From NCBI RefSeq assembly GCF_000803065.1, contig NZ_JSXI01000020.1:16387-80386 (forward strand): a stretch of DNA of 64,000 nt, in the 5' to 3' direction. This DNA comes from Sphingomonas sp. ERG5. GTDB taxonomy: Bacteria > Pseudomonadota > Alphaproteobacteria > Sphingomonadales > Sphingomonadaceae. The notes beneath the pieces are model-generated. The model had not been told where the DNA came from and did no database searches. It worked only from the letters and a program-made list of their open reading frames with translations. The position numbers and the translations under genes were made by a program. This document shows positions 1 to 8,267 of the stretch, piece after piece; the first letter of the stretch is position 1, and each line of letters begins with the position of its first letter.

Positions 1-1145
1 GTCTGTCCGCGCAGCTCGGCGACGAAAAGGGTGTTGGTTTCCTGGCGCGTGCTGGGCGGGCGGGCCATCCGGCTGGAACTGCTGTCGGTGCGGTTGCGAT
101 GATAATCGACCGTCAGGTCCAGCGCGGTGCTGCCACTGCCTTGCCAGTGAACGCCATTATAGACTGACACCCCGGTGGTGCGGGTCCTGAAGACGCGGTT
201 GAATGCGGGTTCGTCGAGGTAAATCTGCTTGGAATCCCGGTCGCGCTGAAAACGGGAGGCATCGATCGAAAAAGTGAAATCGCCGATTTCCTGCTGCCCG
301 CCGGCATAAAAGCCGGTGAGTCGCTCGTTGGGAAGCTGCGTGATCTGCAGCGCCTCGCCCGAGACGTCGACCGGCGCGCCGACAAAGGGCGCGCGCTTCT
401 GGTACATCGCCATGCCATAGACGCTGCCGCTACCCCATGAATGGCCGGCCAGCGCGCTGGCCTGCACATCCTTCTTGCCCGTCCGGGTCGCGGTCGCGCC
501 GCGCACTTGCAGCTCAAGGCCATGGGTGGGCTTGCGCGTCACGATGTTGACGACCCCGGCGACCGCATCGGCGCCATAGGTCGCGGACGCGCCGTCCGGG
601 ATGATGTCGATTCGCTCGATCAGCATCGATGGAATGACCGACACGGTCGGGGCTTCGGTCATGCCGACAGAGGGCATGCGCCGGCCGTTGAGCAAGGTCA
701 GCGTGGCGTCCGACGCAAGGCCGCGCAGCGCAAAACCCGAAAAGCCGTCGAACTGGTTATAGGTCGTCGCGTCGCCGAGCGGGCTGCCGATCCCCGCACC
801 AGTGGTCGCGAACTCGCTCAGGTCGCCGGTGAAATTCTGCGGTATCGTCAGCATATATTCCGACACCGAACCCGATCCGGATTGCACGATGTCCGCCTGG
901 CTATGGGAGAAGACCGGGCTGGCGACATATTCCTTCGGCAAGCCGCGGATCAGCGAACCGGTGACGACGATATCGCCTTTTTCCTTTTCGGTATCGCGCC
1001 TGTCACTGCGCTCGGCGCTGTCCGACAAAGCCTTTTCGTCGGTTTGGTCCGCCGGCGATATTTCCTGGGCGGCTGCGTGCGATGTGCAGGCCCCAACCAG
1101 CGCGACGACGGCAAACCCCTTGATAGCCGAATATTGCAAAACCAT
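1..1145 (-). CDS. TonB-dependent outer-membrane receptor, N-terminal part (runs off left edge)
   Basis: Outer-membrane active-transport receptor driven by TonB-ExbBD; the substrate is not evident. About 381 codons are visible from an ATG at 1143-1145 on the minus strand; the C-terminal barrel lies beyond the window. A signal peptide ends near residue 27 (AAAQ). A TonB-box/plug entry DIVVTGS sits at residues 58-64, followed by plug motifs LNGRRMP and DGASATYGADAVAGVVN, the standard plug signature. It is the last visible gene of the leftward locus (lyase, symporter, LysR, TIM-barrel/FGE-fold protein, small protein), separated from the upstream small gene by about 105 bp, so it may have its own promoter. 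The context suggests uptake of the substrate handled by that locus. Family certain, substrate unknown. Confidence 0.93.
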   Translation of the reverse strand, partial: MVLQYSAIKGFAVVALVGACTSHAAAQEISPADQTDEKALSDSAERSDRRDTEKEKGDIVVTGSLIRGLPKEYVASPVFSHSQADIVQSGSGSVSEYMLTIPQNFTGDLSEFATTGAGIGSPLGDATTYNQFDGFSGFALRGLASDATLTLLNGRRMPSVGMTEAPTVSVIPSMLIERIDIIPDGASATYGADAVAGVVNIVTRKPTHGLELQVRGATATRTGKKDVQASALAGHSWGSGSVYGMAMYQKRAPFVGAPVDVSGEALQITQLPNERLTGFYAGGQQEIGDFTFSIDASRFQRDRDSKQIYLDEPAFNRVFRTRTTGVSVYNGVHWQGSGSTALDLTVDYHRNRTDSSSSRMARPPSTRQETNTLFVAELRGQ

Positions 1146-1250
1146 TCCCCCGATTTGATATGTTACACCATCACATAACCGGGCGCTCCTATTGGCGGCG
1201 GTTGGGGGTGTCAATCTTGCAGGGATGAACGTTTCGGCTTCGCCGCCCGC

Positions 1251-1667
1251 TTATGCTGGCCGTGGCGGCTGCGGGAACGGCATGACGACGCTTGCGGCTT
1301 CGCTTGCGACCGATAGCAGCATGATCCGCATCGACCGCAGCGCGATCCGCATCATCATGGCGAGGTTGGGCTGGAATGGCTCGGCCGGCGGTGCGGCGTC
1401 GTCATCTTCCAGCATGTCGAGCAAATGAAGTTCGTCGCGCGTGAAGGCGACATCCGATGGCCCGCCCGCCTGAAACCGTCGCCCGAACCGTGCCTCGAAC
1501 AAGGTCATCAGGCTGTCGAGAACGGGGGCCAGCAAACCGGCGCCCAATGTTTCAAGGCGCTTGTACAGACTCTCCTGCACCGGTTCACCGGCATCGCGCG
1601 CGATGCGCCAGCTCCGTGCGCCTTCGATGATGGTCCAGACGGCGGAGGGGGCGGATGCGACACGCAT
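1251..1667 (-). CDS. Hypothetical protein, 138 aa
   Basis: I do not recognise this protein. The ATG at 1667 is preceded by AAAGG with 7 nt spacing, a fair ribosome-binding site. The sequence looks like a real globular protein: an N-terminal helix-rich half (WTIIEGARSWRI, ETLGAGLLAPVLDSLMTLFEARF), then an acidic stretch (LLDMLEDDDAAPP), then a segment with many Met/Ile (MMMRIALRSMRIMLL) that may be an amphipathic helix. There is no signal peptide and no convincing transmembrane segment. It lies between the TIM-barrel/FGE-fold gene and the TonB receptor on the same strand, with gaps of about 110 bp on each side, so co-regulation is possible but not shown. Confidence 0.6.
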   Translation of the reverse strand: MRVASAPSAVWTIIEGARSWRIARDAGEPVQESLYKRLETLGAGLLAPVLDSLMTLFEARFGRRFQAGGPSDVAFTRDELHLLDMLEDDDAAPPAEPFQPNLAMMMRIALRSMRIMLLSVASEAASVVMPFPQPPRPA

Positions 1668-1779
1668 GGGGAAGCCTTTGTTGACATTCCCCTTCAGCTG
1701 ACTCGCTTTTTGCGACTTATTCTCAGACGATAGACCGGCTCTGTGACACCCGCAAGACAGAATGGCGGCATTTTCGTGC

Positions 1780-3750
1780 TCAACGCAGGTCTGTCGCGCT
1801 GCGAAAGCCGATATAAGGGGAGCGATTGAGTCCCGCGCCGCATTGCAACAGCTTCACCGCAAAATCCGCTGTGCGCGGACCCGATTCCACATACCAGTCG
1901 GAGGGGCTGGGCAGCGGTTCGCACCCGCCCTTGATGATATGGAAGCGGCTGCGGCCGTCATTATGCTCGCTGTCGGTCAGCTCCCACACCAGCGGCTGAG
2001 CCCGCTCGATCGCGCCGGCAAGTCCGGCGATTTGCCACTCGTCCTCGGTTGGTAGACGCACGCCGGCCCATGCCGCATAGGCTCTGGCGTCGGCCAGCTC
2101 GACACAGGTCACTGGCGCTTCCTCGCTGCCCGGTACCGGAAGGCCGTTCCGGAAATGCATGAGGAAGCGCTCGGAATGAACCGGCTGGTAAGAAGTGGCC
2201 GCGATGAAGCGGGCGAACTGAGCGTTGCTGACCTCATGTCGATCGATCGCGAAGCGACTGGCGCCGACATGGCGGATCACCTGTGCGCTCTGGTGCAGCC
2301 GTGGGGGCAGGGGCTTCCATTCGTCGACGAACGGCGCCTCGCCATAAAGGCCGGTTTCCCGCAGGCGATGGAGGATGGTGAGATCCCCACCCTTCCAGTC
2401 GACTGCGACCATCCCTTCAGGCGCGACTCCATGCGTTGAACGCGGGCCGGCCACGCGAACCGCGACGCGTTGCGGGAATGTGGAAGATGGCGGCGCGATC
2501 GGCGACGGGATCGATAGTTTGGCCTCGCCTGCGGTGCGAACGACCGCAGCGATAGCGCCCGATGGCAGCAAACCACCGACGGCGACTCTGTCGTCACCGC
2601 ACATTTTTGTGCGCAGCATTTCTCCCGAAACTAGGTCGACGAAACCATCGTCCGCCGTGCCATCGACGACCAGCCAGTCGCCGTCTCGATCCATGCCGCG
2701 ATTGACGACGCTCCACAATGGCGTGCCATCATGCGTCCAACGCGATGCGAAGATCGCCGCTGCATCGGGAGCCTGATCGGCAAGCGGTGTCCAGTCATCG
2801 CTTACGAACCAGTCGGCATGGCTTTGATAAATTCGCCGCATCGCCCGAAGCGTATCGCGATCTCGCTCGGTCCAGCCGACCCAGACGCCGAAGACAATCT
2901 CCCAGACCAGCACACCGGTACCGTTGAGCCAGGCCGAATGGAGTTCGTCGATATGGCTGCGGTTCCACCGCCTGACATGATGCAGTTCGTGGCGGCGTTC
3001 GAGCCATTTTGTGCGCAGCACGCCCGGTACCGCGCTGTCGGCAAACCATTGTGCCCATGACATTGGCTGGTCCGCGACGCGACCCAACGGCACGCGCGAC
3101 TCACCCTCCAGTGTCAGCGTCGGATCGACCGTGTCGAGCGCGGCACGCAAGGCGGTGCTGCCTTCCTTGCTGCTGTCGAGGAAGACGCCATCGACGCCGA
3201 GCTTGCCAACCAGCCCCATCACCGTGCCGATCGCTTCGTCACCGATGCCGGTTTCCCACGGATAATAGCTGAGATAGACCCGCACGCCGCGCCGCTGAAA
3301 GGCCGCGACCAGATCCGGCAGGTCGGGAACGTCTTCGAAAAAGGCGAAGTGATTGCGTTCGTCGATGCCCAGCACCGGGTAAGCGTTCCACAGTGTCACG
3401 CCGTCAAAGCCGCCGAAATCGGCCTCGGCGGCATCGAGATAACGGTCGACCGTGAAGATGCCGCGCGCATGGTCGTAGAGCAGCTCGTCCCATAACCAGG
3501 CAATGTTCATGACACGCGCCAGCCGTCGGGGATCGGCATAGCGGTGCGCATCATAACCGATCCTGTGGCGGACTTCGCTACGCCAACGAGTCAGCGCCCC
3601 ACGCCACGCCGGCCAGTCGGCGGGATCGTCGGGCGCCGCGAAGATCTTCGCCTCGTCGAGCACCGAAAGATCGGCATCGGGCGCGAGCGGCACGGCCATG
3701 GGCAAATCGATTGGCCGCGGCACATAAGGATTGAAGGCCAAGGAGAGCAT
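1780..3750 (-). CDS. TIM-barrel (glycosidase-like) protein with C-terminal FGE/SUMF1-fold domain, paralogue 1
   Basis: 656 aa from an ATG at 3750 (AAAAAGG 6 nt upstream); a longer reading frame would run into the LysR gene and is not needed. No signal peptide, so probably cytoplasmic. Residues about 60-330 look like a glycoside-hydrolase-type (beta/alpha)8 barrel: a strand-end VFLDSS after GKLGVDG, then LEGES and VWEIVFGVW, all aligning with the paralogue at 11454-13613. The last ~130 residues carry an FGE/SUMF1 (C-type-lectin-like) fold: DRHEVSNAQFARFI, AWAGVRLPTEDEWQIA, IIKGG and IGFRSA. The two cysteines that bind copper in genuine FGE are absent, so formylglycine formation is unlikely. 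No sulfatase gene is visible either. It is the gene after the LysR regulator in the leftward operon. Enzymatic role unknown. Confidence 0.85.
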   Translation of the reverse strand: MLSLAFNPYVPRPIDLPMAVPLAPDADLSVLDEAKIFAAPDDPADWPAWRGALTRWRSEVRHRIGYDAHRYADPRRLARVMNIAWLWDELLYDHARGIFTVDRYLDAAEADFGGFDGVTLWNAYPVLGIDERNHFAFFEDVPDLPDLVAAFQRRGVRVYLSYYPWETGIGDEAIGTVMGLVGKLGVDGVFLDSSKEGSTALRAALDTVDPTLTLEGESRVPLGRVADQPMSWAQWFADSAVPGVLRTKWLERRHELHHVRRWNRSHIDELHSAWLNGTGVLVWEIVFGVWVGWTERDRDTLRAMRRIYQSHADWFVSDDWTPLADQAPDAAAIFASRWTHDGTPLWSVVNRGMDRDGDWLVVDGTADDGFVDLVSGEMLRTKMCGDDRVAVGGLLPSGAIAAVVRTAGEAKLSIPSPIAPPSSTFPQRVAVRVAGPRSTHGVAPEGMVAVDWKGGDLTILHRLRETGLYGEAPFVDEWKPLPPRLHQSAQVIRHVGASRFAIDRHEVSNAQFARFIAATSYQPVHSERFLMHFRNGLPVPGSEEAPVTCVELADARAYAAWAGVRLPTEDEWQIAGLAGAIERAQPLVWELTDSEHNDGRSRFHIIKGGCEPLPSPSDWYVESGPRTADFAVKLLQCGAGLNRSPYIGFRSATDLR

Positions 3751-3805
3751 GGGCGCCTTTTTGCGGATTGGAGGTGAGTAGCGGACTGGGAGCTGCCGTT
3801 CGGTC

Positions 3806-4687
3806 TCAGGCCTCGACAGGCGCACAGGCCGCCGCGCTTTCGTCAAGTAGCACGCTGACCAGACCCATGCGGATGGTGGCGCGCGACCAGACGATGCCGA
3901 TGCGGCGGGCGACGCAGGGCGTGGGCAAGGGCAGCCGGACCAGATCGAGACCTTCGGGCCAGGGCGCGGCCCAGTCGGGAACGAGCGACACGCCCAGTCC
4001 GCGATTGACCATCACCGCGATCGGATTGAGCGCGTTGAGCTCGAACCGCTCCTGCGGTTTGATGCCGGCCTTGCGCAGATATTCTTCCGCCCGGCGGCCG
4101 CCCCATTGGTTGCGGTCATATCGGATCAGCGGCTCGTTCTCGAGCAGGTCGTGCGGGTGGCGATGGGCCAGGCGTCGGGGTGCGAGCAGGATCAGCAATT
4201 CCTCGCGCAGCATCGTCCAGTCGCACGTCTTGGGCAGCAGATAGGGTGCCTCCAGCACGAATGCCGCGTCGAGGTTTCCCGCTTCGACTTCGGCATAGAG
4301 CTGCGCCGAATTGCCCGACTGGATGTGGACGTTGATCTGCGGGCACTTGCCGCTCACGCGCGCCAGAATCTCCGGCAGCATCCCGACCAGTGCGGTCGTG
4401 CAAGCGCCCAGCCGCAACTCGCCGCTGAGTTCGTCGCCATTGGCGATCCGGCGCAGATCGTCGGCATCGCGGAGCAGCTGGCGTGCCTGATTCAGAATAC
4501 GACCGCCCGGCTCGGTCATGCGAACGGTGCGGCCGACCCGGACGATCAGTGGTGCGCCAAGCTCGCGCTCGAGCGCGTGAAGCTGTTGCGCGATCGCCGA
4601 TGGGCTGAGGTTCAGCGCACGCGCCGCCGCCGCCATCGATCCCTGATCAACTACGGCGACGAACGTCTTCAGGAAGTTGATGTCGAT
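3806..4687 (-). CDS. LysR-family transcriptional regulator with apparent non-AUG start
   Basis: Typical LysR protein of about 293 aa: N-terminal winged helix (NFLKTFVAVVDQGSMAAAA, then LSPSAIAQQLHALERELG) and a C-terminal ligand-binding domain. The reading frame has no ATG, GTG or TTG near the domain start. An ideal Shine-Dalgarno AGGAGG lies at 4700-4695, 7 nt before an ATC codon at 4687-4685 and 4 nt before an ACG at 4690-4688. I therefore place the start at ATC 4687. The gene begins inside the 3' end of the symporter gene (stop 4669-4671), so translation is probably coupled. The first good internal ATG (MAAAARAL) would delete part of the HTH. It probably controls the surrounding locus, perhaps including the divergent promoters at 8 kb. 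Confidence 0.85.
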   Translation of the reverse strand: MDINFLKTFVAVVDQGSMAAAARALNLSPSAIAQQLHALERELGAPLIVRVGRTVRMTEPGGRILNQARQLLRDADDLRRIANGDELSGELRLGACTTALVGMLPEILARVSGKCPQINVHIQSGNSAQLYAEVEAGNLDAAFVLEAPYLLPKTCDWTMLREELLILLAPRRLAHRHPHDLLENEPLIRYDRNQWGGRRAEEYLRKAGIKPQERFELNALNPIAVMVNRGLGVSLVPDWAAPWPEGLDLVRLPLPTPCVARRIGIVWSRATIRMGLVSVLLDESAAACAPVEA

Positions 4688-7104
4688 CGTCCCGCCTCCT
4701 GGTTTGCCGCGTCCTGGTCGCGCCCGGTGAAGATCGTCAGGCCTTGCAGCGAAACCTGAGGCGGCGGAAAGAACAGGCTCGCGGCATAACCAACCACGAT
4801 CGACATCACGATCGCAATGGCCAGATAGAAATAGGGGTGAACCAGGCCGAGCGTCCAGGCGGCGAGCGTCACCAGCGACGCCGTGACGATGCCGATCGCG
4901 ACTCCCTGCCAATTGGCGCGGCGGGTGAACATGCCGAGCGTATAGGCGCCGGCGCAGCTCCCTCCCAACAGGCCGAACAGTTCGATCGTCAGGTCGAGCA
5001 GCGAATGAATGTCGAGCGTCGACAGGATGATCGCGATGCCGATGCCGACCAGACCGATCAGCACGCTCATCCATTCGGCGAAGCGCACGGTCTTCTTCTG
5101 CGTCACGTTGCTGCCGAGCTTCTCGTAGAAATCAACCGACAGCAAGGTCGCGACGCTGTTGATGGTGCCCGAGAGCGAACCCATCGCCGCGGCGAACAGT
5201 CCGGCGATGATCATGCCGGTCACGCCGTGCGGCAGCTCAGTCCCGATAAAGGCGGGAAAGACCGCGTCGATCGGCAACAGCGGATCGAGCCGACCCGGAT
5301 TCGCCCGGTAATAAGCGAACAATACCGTGCCCATCAGATAGAAGATGAAACCGCCGGGCAGCAGCACCGCACCAAACAGCCAGATCGACCGGCTGGCCTG
5401 CTTCGCCGAGGATGTCGACAGCGCGCGCTGCATCAGTACCTGATCCTTGGGAAAGGTCAGCACGGTATCGAATAGAATCAGGATGATGAAACCCCAGATC
5501 GTCGGCTGAGTGAAATCGAAGCTGACATTCACCAGATGCGTCTTGTCGAACTGCATTGCGGTTTCGTAGATCGGCATGACGCCGAGCGAATGGACGATAT
5601 AGCCGATCGCGAAGATCGCCCCGCCCATCAGCACGATCACCTGGAAGAAATCGGTCCACACCACTGCCCGCATCCCGCCGAGCGCGGTATAGATGATGGT
5701 GCAGATGCCGAGGACCAGGATGCACAGCGCAACGTTGGTGCCGGTGATTGTGCCGATCGCGAGCGCGGGAAGGAACAGCACGATCCCCATCCGACCGCCG
5801 ACATGCATCAGGATGCTCAGCGCACTGACCAGCATGCGGATTGCCGGGTGGAACCTCAGTTCAAGATAGTTGAACACCGATACCAGGTTCAGCCGCCGGA
5901 AGATCGGGATGACCCAGATCGCCACGAAAATGAGGCCCGCGACCGTGACGATCTTGGACATCATATATTCCCAGTTCGTATCGAACGCCTTCGCCGGAAT
6001 AGCGAGATAGCTGATCGAACTGGTATTGACGGCGAACATGCTGACCCCGGCCGCCCAGAAGGGGATCGTGCGGCTGCCGAGGAAGAATTCGGTGGCCGAG
6101 CCCTGTTTTGAGCGGCGATAGAAATAGAAGCCGACCCCCAGCATCGCCACCAGATACAGGCCGATGACGGCCCAATCGAGCGGCGCCAGCGCGCGCCGTT
6201 TCAGCTGCAATTCGGCTGCGGCGAATTGCAGCCGGTCGCCGTGCCGCCAAGCCGAGAGCACGCCATTGCCGAATGGGAGCGTGGCGATCGCATTCCCTGC
6301 CTGGCGATGATCGAGCCGCGCCCAGGCGTCGGTTATCATGTTGTAGCTGTAGAGGTTTGTGCTGCCCGGTCCGTCGCCCAGCAGGTAAAGCATATTGGCC
6401 TGGCTGATCGGCCGTCCCGATCCCGCCATGACCGGACCAGGTGCCGGGGCACGCGATTGCCAGCCGTCCTTGGCGGTCCAGCGTAATTGGCGGCCGCCAT
6501 GATCGAGCGCGAGGAACAGGCTGGTTCCTTGCGCGATCAACGTCACGGGCGCGCCCGTGCCGGGCCATGCCGGCCGCTCGACCCAGCCGGGAGACACGTC
6601 CGAAAGCGTCAGTCGAAGGAGTCGCGCTGCGCCGCTTCCGGTACGTCCGGCAACAAACAGGACGTCGCCCTGAATAGCGCCCTGTGCCGAGGACAATGGG
6701 ACGGGAAGGGAAGGCAGTAGCCGCGCGCGCAATGCATTGCCGTCCAGCCGCAGCAGGGCGGCGCGATCGGCCCGGCCCGCCTGGTTGCCGAGCAGGAGCA
6801 CCGAGCGCCGTCCGTCGGTAAAGCTGCCCGCGATCCGCAGGTCATGGCCGAGCTGGCGTCGGTCGAGCACAACCCATCCGCTTCTATCGTCTTTCAACAC
6901 ATGTGCCGATTTGTGCTGGATCACCACCGGACGGCCATCTTGCGCAACGAGTACCGCACCGGCTTCGCCACCTGACAGCGATGGGAAGCGTGCGCCGTGT
7001 ACGGATGGGGCTTGCTCCGCGGCCCAGACCGGCGCGGCGGTGCAGGCGAGCGACAGCAAGCCGATGGCGATCAGCCGGTGGATGGCGCGGGTGATCGCCA
7101 TCAT
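4669..7104 (-). CDS. Kelch-like periplasmic domain fused to sodium:solute symporter (SSS)
   Basis: 811 aa. Residues 1-28 are a signal peptide (LSLACTAAPVWA). Residues ~30-300 form a periplasmic beta-propeller with kelch-like repeats (GDVLFVAGRTG, NMLYLLGDGPGSTNLYSYN). From ~308 the SSS core begins with LDWAVIGLYLVAMLG and carries typical SSS signatures (FFLGSRTIPFWAAGVSMFA, IIYTALGGMRAVVWTDFFQ), with 13 or more membrane segments. Plain SSS proteins have about 500 residues; the extra length is the propeller. Kelch-SSS fusions are known in which the propeller resembles NanM-type sialic-acid mutarotase, so this domain may equilibrate or present the sugar before uptake; that is inference. Its ATG overlaps the stop of the lyase gene by 4 bp (ATGA), and its 3' end overlaps the LysR start. 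Likely the inner-membrane importer of the locus. Confidence 0.92.
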   Translation of the reverse strand: MMAITRAIHRLIAIGLLSLACTAAPVWAAEQAPSVHGARFPSLSGGEAGAVLVAQDGRPVVIQHKSAHVLKDDRSGWVVLDRRQLGHDLRIAGSFTDGRRSVLLLGNQAGRADRAALLRLDGNALRARLLPSLPVPLSSAQGAIQGDVLFVAGRTGSGAARLLRLTLSDVSPGWVERPAWPGTGAPVTLIAQGTSLFLALDHGGRQLRWTAKDGWQSRAPAPGPVMAGSGRPISQANMLYLLGDGPGSTNLYSYNMITDAWARLDHRQAGNAIATLPFGNGVLSAWRHGDRLQFAAAELQLKRRALAPLDWAVIGLYLVAMLGVGFYFYRRSKQGSATEFFLGSRTIPFWAAGVSMFAVNTSSISYLAIPAKAFDTNWEYMMSKIVTVAGLIFVAIWVIPIFRRLNLVSVFNYLELRFHPAIRMLVSALSILMHVGGRMGIVLFLPALAIGTITGTNVALCILVLGICTIIYTALGGMRAVVWTDFFQVIVLMGGAIFAIGYIVHSLGVMPIYETAMQFDKTHLVNVSFDFTQPTIWGFIILILFDTVLTFPKDQVLMQRALSTSSAKQASRSIWLFGAVLLPGGFIFYLMGTVLFAYYRANPGRLDPLLPIDAVFPAFIGTELPHGVTGMIIAGLFAAAMGSLSGTINSVATLLSVDFYEKLGSNVTQKKTVRFAEWMSVLIGLVGIGIAIILSTLDIHSLLDLTIELFGLLGGSCAGAYTLGMFTRRANWQGVAIGIVTASLVTLAAWTLGLVHPYFYLAIAIVMSIVVGYAASLFFPPPQVSLQGLTIFTGRDQDAANQEAGRSTSTS

Positions 7105-7970
7105 TGCTCGCGCTCCACGTCAACGCTGTTGGCCAGCATGGCGCGCGCCTGGGTGATCGCCGGCTGGTCGATCATGCGTCCATCGAGCAGAAAGGCTCCC
7201 TTGCCCTCGGCGGCGGCCCTTTGCGCTGCGGCGACGATGCGCCGTGCCGCAGCGAGTTCCGCGCCGGGCCGCTCGAACACTGCGTTGGCGATCCCGACTT
7301 GCCGGGGATGGATGCAGCTCTTCCCAATGAAGCCCATGCTTCGTGCGAGTTCCGCTTCACGCCGGAAGCCCTCTTCGTCGGCAAGATCGGCATAGGCGCT
7401 GTCATAAGCGAAACAGCCGGCCTGGGCGCTCGCCAGCCGGACTGTCCAAAGCGCGGCATGGACATGGCTGATTTGGGCGCGATCGATCCCCAGTGGCTCG
7501 AACAGGTCATTGAGCCCGATCTGCAGTCCCGCGACAGTCGCATGCGCGCGGGCGATCTCGGCGGCACGGGCGAGTGCTTGCGGCGTCTCGATATTGACCA
7601 GCAGGCTGAGTGGTTCGGTGCGGCCGTTGCGCTTTCCGGCGGTATCGATCGCGCTGGCGGCGGCCCGCACATGGTCGGCTCGTTCGGCCTTGGGCACGTT
7701 GATGAAATCCACCCCGGGTGCAGCAATGGCAGCGATGTCGGCCGCGAAGTGCGCGGAGGCAAGGGCGTTTACCCGCACGATGATGCGTTTGTCCGGTCCG
7801 GCTCGCATCGAGTCCGAGGCGAGGAACTCGACCAGGCGTGCACGCGCCTGGTCCTTGCCGTCGTGGGGAACCGAATCCTCAAGGTCGAACGAAATGGCGT
7901 CGGCATCGCCGGCCAGCGCCCTGGCGAAGAATTCCGGGCGCGAGCATGGAACGAACAGCTTGCTGCGCAT
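7101..7970 (-). CDS. HpcH/HpaI-family CoA-ester lyase (CitE / malyl-CoA or citramalyl-CoA lyase-like)
   Basis: 289 aa from the ATG at 7970 with AAAGGGG about 9 nt upstream. The opening (KLFVPCSRPEFFARAL then DAISFDLEDSV) is the CitE-like signature of the HpcH/HpaI superfamily rather than that of 2-keto-3-deoxy sugar-acid aldolases. Expected active-site elements are present: VRVNAL (CoA/phosphate Arg), VNIETPQAL (metal Glu), GLNDLF (metal Asp) and a C-terminal SCIHPRQ. Relatives cleave malyl-CoA, citramalyl-CoA or methylmalyl-CoA, or act as malyl-CoA thioesterase. It heads the leftward operon and pairs logically with the class III CoA-transferase at 15477 in the divergent operon: activation of a hydroxy-diacid to a CoA ester, then cleavage to acetyl-CoA plus a 2-oxo acid. 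The exact substrate is inference. Confidence 0.88.
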   Translation of the reverse strand: MRSKLFVPCSRPEFFARALAGDADAISFDLEDSVPHDGKDQARARLVEFLASDSMRAGPDKRIIVRVNALASAHFAADIAAIAAPGVDFINVPKAERADHVRAAASAIDTAGKRNGRTEPLSLLVNIETPQALARAAEIARAHATVAGLQIGLNDLFEPLGIDRAQISHVHAALWTVRLASAQAGCFAYDSAYADLADEEGFRREAELARSMGFIGKSCIHPRQVGIANAVFERPGAELAAARRIVAAAQRAAAEGKGAFLLDGRMIDQPAITQARAMLANSVDVEREQ

Positions 7971-8267
7971 GGACCGATCCCCTTTTCTCCCCACGCTCTG
8001 GCGGCAGGGTGCGGGACTCTGATAGCGCCGGACGGCGCGCTTGGCCGCTGTCTTCAAACCACAGTAAATCTTCGGTCCCACGCGAATGCCGCCGATGCGC
8101 CGTGCACAATCGGCGGTTCTGGGAATGCGGGAGTTTATCGCCGGAAAAGGGGAGGAATGAACCGGAAACCACAAAAGCTGACGTCTGAACGCAGCACTGG
8201 GCCAATTTTATCGCGCCGTCGGTGGCCATTATTATTGGAGAGAAAATAACCGATAAGGGAGGGGAGA
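7971..8267. promoter_or_regulatory. Divergent promoter region of the two halves of the carbohydrate locus
   Basis: 297 bp between the leftward lyase operon and the rightward TonB-receptor operon, with no plausible gene in it. It must hold both promoters and probably the regulator site. The part nearest the receptor gene is locally AT-rich (8205-8250), and the receptor start has a strong ribosome-binding site (AAGGGAGGGG, 8255-8264). I could not identify a convincing -35/-10 pair or a clear LysR box by eye. Confidence 0.45.

Noticed and set aside
3751..3846. Longer N-terminus for the first TIM-barrel/FGE-fold protein
   Set aside because: It would overlap the end of the LysR gene, while ATG 3750 has a good Shine-Dalgarno and the extra residues are Arg-rich non-conserved sequence.
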